Positions 15,331 through 19,271 of a DNA stretch of 19,271 nt are shown here, piece by piece. Where the stretch lies: assembly GCA_948960675.1 (NCBI GenBank), contig CARDPF010000020.1:1-19271 (forward strand), read 5' to 3'. Position numbers and translations under genes: made by a program. The stretch is from an uncultured Eisenbergiella sp. GTDB taxonomy: Bacteria > Bacillota > Clostridia > Lachnospirales > Lachnospiraceae. Below the pieces are notes generated by a model. That model made no database searches. It was not told the DNA's origin and saw only the letters and a list, made by a program, of their open reading frames with translations. How positions within the stretch are numbered: the first letter of the stretch is position 1; each line of letters starts with the position of its first letter.

Positions 15331-15353
15331 GTCCCGTGGGGACTTTCTTTTTT
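15331..15353 (+). terminator. Terminator-like hairpin facing the opposite strand
   Basis: Between the TPR gene and nfnA, the plus strand reads GTCCC-GTG-GGGAC followed by TTTCTTTTTT, the form of a short intrinsic terminator. All genes here are on the minus strand, where the hairpin would follow an A-run and lie 17 nt upstream of nfnA. The stem is only 5 bp. It could end antisense transcripts from the nfnA side or be chance. Confidence 0.3.
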
Positions 15354-15359
15354 CAATTC

Positions 15360-16814
15360 CTACGATTCAAACGCTTCCTCGCCGGCTTCCCCCTCAATCC
15401 GGTACAGCTTAAAGGAACGATCCTCCTGCCGTATCGCCTGATAGCATTCGCCGGACATATAATTGACGACATAATCTTTTCCCGTAGCGTTGCTTATGCC
15501 CTCGGACTGCTCATAATACTCCCGGTAAAAATAATAGTTGTGCCCGTTTATGGTCAGGGTATAACGGTAGGTATACAGGTTGCGCCCCTCCTTACCCGGC
15601 ACATCCCCCAGCAGATTTTGCAGCACTCCCGCGTTTTTCAAGGTGAGCATCAGTTGGTTTGATGCCGCCTCCATGCTCAAAAGCGCATGCAAATCCAGTG
15701 TGTAATCTCTCTCCACCGTCTCACTGCGCACACCCCCTGCCGAAATCGTCACGAACCGGAGGCGGGAGCGTCCCACCGGCATCCACAGTTCCCCTTCATA
15801 AAGGATACTGTTAGAGTCCGGCTCCGATCCGTCTACGGTATAATATACCTCACACCCCTTGGGAGCTTCTATTTCCAGACAATGGGGCCTTGCATATGTA
15901 CCGGACTGGGGAACAATTTGGGGTGCCCGGGGCAGTTCCACATCTATGGAATAGCGTTCCTGTGTCATCTGGCTTTTCACGCCGTAAGAATTTACAAAAA
16001 ACGCCTTGAGAATATGGTTACCGGCCTCCAGCACAATCGGGTTGGTATAGATTGCACTGTCCTCGTCCGGATCGCTGCCGTCCAGCGTATAGTAAATGGT
16101 TCCGGACGTATTGCCCAGCAAGCTGATACTCATGACCTCATGGTAGGTGCCTCCCTTTTCGGCGGCGTCAGGCGGATTGGCCATATAACTGCTGTAACGG
16201 CTGCGGATGGCCTGGTCTTTACAGCTTTGCATCAATTCGTTAATGCGTTCATAATCCCCCCGGCCCTCATAAACCGCAATCAGCCGCTCGTAAGCCTCCT
16301 CGTTGGAACCTTCCAGCAAAACGGTTTCCAGACATACCCGCTCCGCTTCTTTCTCCTGCCCCAACTGCTGATAACACCGGGACAATCCATTCAAATAGGA
16401 CACATTGGTGGGGGACAGGGCCGCAGCACGCTCATATTTGGCAAGCGCCTTTTCGTATTGCCCCCTTCCAAACGCCGCCTGCGCCTTTTCATACTGTGTC
16501 TCCGGACTGTAATACTGTATCCCTGCATAGAGAAATACAGCCGCCAGGCACAGCACAACCAAGGCCAATATCCAAAAAACCCGGCCCGGCCTTTTGTCTT
16601 TATCCGGCAAGCTGGCCGCCGTATCCTGCACAGACTTTTCCCCCTCCTGTTTCACGCGGGGCACCGTAATTTCATCCGCAACCTTCGACAGGGTCGCGTG
16701 TATACTGTTTTCGATTTCTGGCTCAAATTCCGGAACAATCTGTATCTCCTGTCCGCAACGCTCACAGTACAGCTTGCCATCCTCTATTGTCGCCCTGCAT
16801 TTCGGACACTTCAT
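15360..16814 (-). CDS. Zinc-ribbon/TPR membrane protein with two chitobiase-C-like repeats
   Basis: The 484-residue protein has a zinc ribbon with two CxxC pairs (Cys 3, 6, 17, 20), a charged linker, one membrane segment at about 79-99, TPR-like helices at about 104-210 (YEKALAKYERAAALSPTN), two tandem repeats at about 220-290 and 300-373, and a C-terminal domain at 375-484. The repeats share GTY, IYYTLDGSDPD or VYYTVDGSEPD, and a GVKS or GVRS turn, as in the chitobiase/beta-hexosaminidase C-terminal domain (CHB_HEX_C). The zinc ribbon would be cytoplasmic and the TPR and later parts outside. The start at 16814 is chosen because ATG overlaps the folD stop as ATGA, implying translational coupling. 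The function is unknown, and binding of sugars or wall polymers is only a guess. Confidence 0.88.
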   Translation of the reverse strand: MKCPKCRATIEDGKLYCERCGQEIQIVPEFEPEIENSIHATLSKVADEITVPRVKQEGEKSVQDTAASLPDKDKRPGRVFWILALVVLCLAAVFLYAGIQYYSPETQYEKAQAAFGRGQYEKALAKYERAAALSPTNVSYLNGLSRCYQQLGQEKEAERVCLETVLLEGSNEEAYERLIAVYEGRGDYERINELMQSCKDQAIRSRYSSYMANPPDAAEKGGTYHEVMSISLLGNTSGTIYYTLDGSDPDEDSAIYTNPIVLEAGNHILKAFFVNSYGVKSQMTQERYSIDVELPRAPQIVPQSGTYARPHCLEIEAPKGCEVYYTVDGSEPDSNSILYEGELWMPVGRSRLRFVTISAGGVRSETVERDYTLDLHALLSMEAASNQLMLTLKNAGVLQNLLGDVPGKEGRNLYTYRYTLTINGHNYYFYREYYEQSEGISNATGKDYVVNYMSGECYQAIRQEDRSFKLYRIEGEAGEEAFES

Positions 16815-17656
16815 AACCGCATACGCCTGCTTTCCAGACAATTTGCCATCAGCATCGCGATTGTCATGGGCCCCACGCCGCCGGGAACCGGCGTGATTGC
16901 CCCGGCCGTTTCTGACACATCGTCAAAATCCACGTCCCCGCAAAGCTTCTGGTTTTCCATGCGGTGAATGCCCACATCAATCACCACTGCGCCGGGTTTT
17001 ACATATTCCCCGGTAATCATTTTTGGCTTTCCCACCGCCACTATCAAAATATCCGCACGCCTTGTCACCTGCGCCAGATTGCGCGTGTGGGAGTGGGCCA
17101 CCGTGACCGTTGCATTTTCCATGAGCAAAAGCTGCGCCATGGGTTTTCCCACAATATTGCTCCTGCCCACCACCACGCATTCCTTTCCGTCAATCCCAAT
17201 GCCGCTCCGTTTCAGAAGCTGAATGATTCCGGCAGGCGTGCCGGGCAAAAAACCTTTTTCCCCGGTCATCAGCGCGCCGCAGTTGTAGGGATGAAAGCCG
17301 TCCACATCCTTCTTGGGATCAATGGCAGCGATCACCCTTTTCTCAGAAATATGTGCAGGCAGGGGCAGCTGCACCAAAATCCCGTCCACCTCAGGCTTTT
17401 GGTTCAATTCCCCAATGAGGGCCAAAAGCCCTTCCTCTGATATATCCTCTGCCAATTCATGGGAAATGCTTTGGATCCCCAACTGCGCACATGTTTTTTT
17501 CTTGTTGCGCACATATACGCAGGACGCGGGATCCTCTCCCACCTGTATGACTGCCAGCGTTACCGTATGGCCCTGTGCAGCCAGTTTCTCCACACCGTTT
17601 TTTACTTCTTCTTTTATCTGGGCCGCAATCGCTTTTCCGTCAATTATTTTTGCCAT
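16811..17656 (-). CDS. folD: Bifunctional methylene-THF dehydrogenase / methenyl-THF cyclohydrolase
   Basis: FolD interconverts 5,10-methylene-THF, 5,10-methenyl-THF and 10-formyl-THF, usually with NADP+. The 281-residue protein has the catalytic YVRNKKK motif with the likely active-site lysine, VDGILVQLPLP, DPKKDVDGFHPYN, GRSNIVGKP in the cofactor fold, and the C-terminal PGGVGPMT. The segment usually written PCTP appears here as LPGTPAG, with Gly in place of the common Cys, which should not abolish activity. The start at 17656 has a GGGGGAAG upstream. It lies 15 bp after the fhs stop and its own stop overlaps the next gene. With fhs it forms the formate-to-methylene-THF route, and NADPH from it can feed NfnAB. 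Confidence 0.97.
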   Translation of the reverse strand: MAKIIDGKAIAAQIKEEVKNGVEKLAAQGHTVTLAVIQVGEDPASCVYVRNKKKTCAQLGIQSISHELAEDISEEGLLALIGELNQKPEVDGILVQLPLPAHISEKRVIAAIDPKKDVDGFHPYNCGALMTGEKGFLPGTPAGIIQLLKRSGIGIDGKECVVVGRSNIVGKPMAQLLLMENATVTVAHSHTRNLAQVTRRADILIVAVGKPKMITGEYVKPGAVVIDVGIHRMENQKLCGDVDFDDVSETAGAITPVPGGVGPMTIAMLMANCLESRRMRL

Positions 17657-17671
17657 GCCTGCTTCCCCCGT

Positions 17672-19271
17672 TCAAAAAAGTCCCGTAATCTTTCCGGAAC
17701 GATCCACATCAATACCGTAGGCCGCCGGATTTTTGGAAAGCCCCGGCATTGTCATGATGGAGCCTGTCAACGCCACGACAAAACCCGCGCCTGCGGAAAC
17801 ATAAACCTCCCGGACATTGACAAAAAAGCCGGACGGCCTTCCCAAAAGCTCCGGGTTATCGGAAAGGGAATACTGGGTCTTGGCCATACAGACCGGCAAA
17901 CCGCCAAATCCCATATCCGCAAGCTTCTGCATCTGTTTGACGGCCGCCGGGGCAAAGGTGACACCGTCCGCCCCATAAATTTTTTTGGCAATGCACTCAA
18001 TCTTTTCCGGAATCGGCAATGCATCGTCATAGAGCACACGGAAGTGGCTTTCCTTCTCTTCCAGACACGCCAGCACTTTTTGGGCCAGTAAAACGCCTCC
18101 CTGTCCGCCCTGCTCCCACACTCTCGAGAGTGCAAATGCACAGCCCCGCTCCTCACAGAAGCGGCGGACAAATTCCGTCTCTTTATCGGTATCCGTCACG
18201 AAAGCGTTCAACGTTACCACCACGGGCACGCCGTACTGCTGCAGATTTTCGATATGCTTTTCCAAATTTGCAATTCCTTTTTCCAGGGCAGGCAAATTCT
18301 CCTCGGAAAGCATGGCCTTTGGTACGCCGCCGTTGTATTTGAGGGCGCGCACGGTCGCCACCAATACCACTGCATCCGGCGCAAGGCCCGCCATACGGCA
18401 TTTAATGTCAAAAAACTTCTCCGCTCCAAGATCCGCCCCAAACCCTGCCTCCGTAATCACGTAGTCCGCCATCTTCAAAGCTGCCTTGGTGGCCCGCACG
18501 GAATTGCAGCCATGGGCAATATTGGCAAAAGGCCCGCCGTGGACAATGGCCGGGGTGTGTTCCAGTGTCTGGATCAGGTTGGGCTTCATCGCGTCCTTCA
18601 AAAGCGCAGCCATGGCCCCCACCGCCTTAAGCTGTCCTGCCGTCACCGGCTGCCCCTGGTAATTGTAGGCCACCACCATATTTCCCAGTCTGCGCTTTAA
18701 GTCCTCCATATCGTCTGCAAGGCACAGCACCGCCATGATCTCGGAGGCAACCGTAATGACAAAATGGTCTTCCCGGACCGTACCGTCCGCTTTGTTGCCC
18801 AGTCCCACCACAATATTGCGCAAAACCCTGTCATTCATATCCAGACAGCGCTTCCATACTACCTGTCTGGTATCAATCTGCAGTTCGTTTCCCTGCTGGA
18901 TATGGTTGTCCAAAAGTGCCGCCAACAGATTATTGGCGGAGGTGATGGCATGAAAGTCACCGGTAAAATGCAGGTTTAAATCTTCCATCGGTACCACCTG
19001 GGCCATACCGCCGCCCGACGCGCCGCCCTTGATGCCAAAGCAGGGGCCAAGGGAGGGCTCCCGCAGCGCAATGATGGCTTTTTTCCCCAGCTGCCCAAAG
19101 GCCTGTCCTAAGCCTACGCTGGTAGTGGTCTTGCCCTCCCCCGCAGGCGTGGGATTGATTGCCGTCACCAAAATCAGCTTACCGTCCGGGTTTTTTTGTA
19201 TGGACTCCATGTATTCGTCGGAAATCTTTGCCTTATAACGGCCGTATAACTCCAGTTCCTCTTCCCGGATA
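17672..19271 (-). CDS. fhs: Formate-tetrahydrofolate ligase, 5'-truncated by window edge
   Basis: Fhs uses ATP to join formate to tetrahydrofolate, giving 10-formyl-THF, the entry of formate into C1 metabolism and the Wood-Ljungdahl methyl branch. In the window 532 codons and the stop are visible. The family is about 556 residues, so about 24 N-terminal residues lie outside. The frame is open to the edge and reads [17 protein letters not shown] before [20 protein letters not shown], whose last part is the P-loop-like ATP site. [32 protein letters not shown] and the C-terminal [16 protein letters not shown] are family signatures. It is followed by folD after 15 bp. The presence of fhs does not by itself show acetogenesis, because many fermenters carry it. 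Confidence 0.97.
   Translation of the reverse strand, partial: IREEELELYGRYKAKISDEYMESIQKNPDGKLILVTAINPTPAGEGKTTTSVGLGQAFGQLGKKAIIALREPSLGPCFGIKGGASGGGMAQVVPMEDLNLHFTGDFHAITSANNLLAALLDNHIQQGNELQIDTRQVVWKRCLDMNDRVLRNIVVGLGNKADGTVREDHFVITVASEIMAVLCLADDMEDLKRRLGNMVVAYNYQGQPVTAGQLKAVGAMAALLKDAMKPNLIQTLEHTPAIVHGGPFANIAHGCNSVRATKAALKMADYVITEAGFGADLGAEKFFDIKCRMAGLAPDAVVLVATVRALKYNGGVPKAMLSEENLPALEKGIANLEKHIENLQQYGVPVVVTLNAFVTDTDKETEFVRRFCEERGCAFALSRVWEQGGQGGVLLAQKVLACLEEKESHFRVLYDDALPIPEKIECIAKKIYGADGVTFAPAAVKQMQKLADMGFGGLPVCMAKTQYSLSDNPELLGRPSGFFVNVREVYVSAGAGFVVALTGSIMTMPGLSKNPAAYGIDVDRSGKITGLF

Noticed and set aside
15687..16967. 426-codon plus-strand open frame opposite the TPR gene and the end of folD
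   Set aside because: Antisense shadow of well-supported genes. The translation shows no domain.

Overview
The window is a tightly packed, single-strand (all minus) stretch of a chromosome from an anaerobic, spore-forming member of the Clostridia, most likely Lachnospiraceae. The evidence is the pairing of sporulation genes yqfC and yqfD with phoH and ybeY, an electron-bifurcating transhydrogenase (NfnAB) beside formate-tetrahydrofolate ligase and FolD, and the protein family variants seen (short ProB without a PUA domain, zinc-ribbon membrane proteins). The family-level assignment is an inference from gene content. Bases 1-29 are not genomic: they match the Illumina TruSeq read-2 adapter, so the true sequence starts at base 30 and the contig breaks inside proA.

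In the direction of transcription (from high to low coordinates) there are three blocks. Block 1 (19271 to about 12282) holds fhs (5' end outside the window), folD, a membrane zinc-ribbon/TPR protein with two chitobiase-C-like repeats, nfnA, nfnB and a second zinc-ribbon membrane protein. Fhs and FolD interconvert formate and one-carbon tetrahydrofolates, with FolD using NADP(H). NfnAB links NADH, ferredoxin and NADPH, so this block couples C1 and redox metabolism. Block 2 (12249 to 6205) holds rlmH, yqfC, yqfD, phoH, ybeY, a multi-spanning SpoVB/MurJ-type flippase and a small membrane-anchored protein whose C-terminus resembles BofC. It mixes ribosome and RNA maturation with sporulation functions.

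Block 3 (5830 to 30) starts after a 374-bp non-coding gap with a long imperfect hairpin and a good sigma-A promoter. It encodes two FAD oxidoreductases (BaiN/HI0933 family and COG2509 family), then proB, 5-formyltetrahydrofolate cyclo-ligase and a 3'-truncated proA. The proline genes are split by the folate gene.

The non-coding DNA holds several structured elements: a 119-bp element with terminal inverted repeats between the two flavoprotein genes, which supplies the last 12 codons and the stop of the BaiN-like gene; a duplicated start/RBS segment flanking two hairpins before proB; and the 79-nt hairpin after the BofC-like gene. No RNA genes, CRISPR arrays, phage genes or transposases were recognised. 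No clearly new defence or mobile system is visible. The least-explained items are the structured repeats and the two zinc-ribbon membrane proteins around nfnAB.
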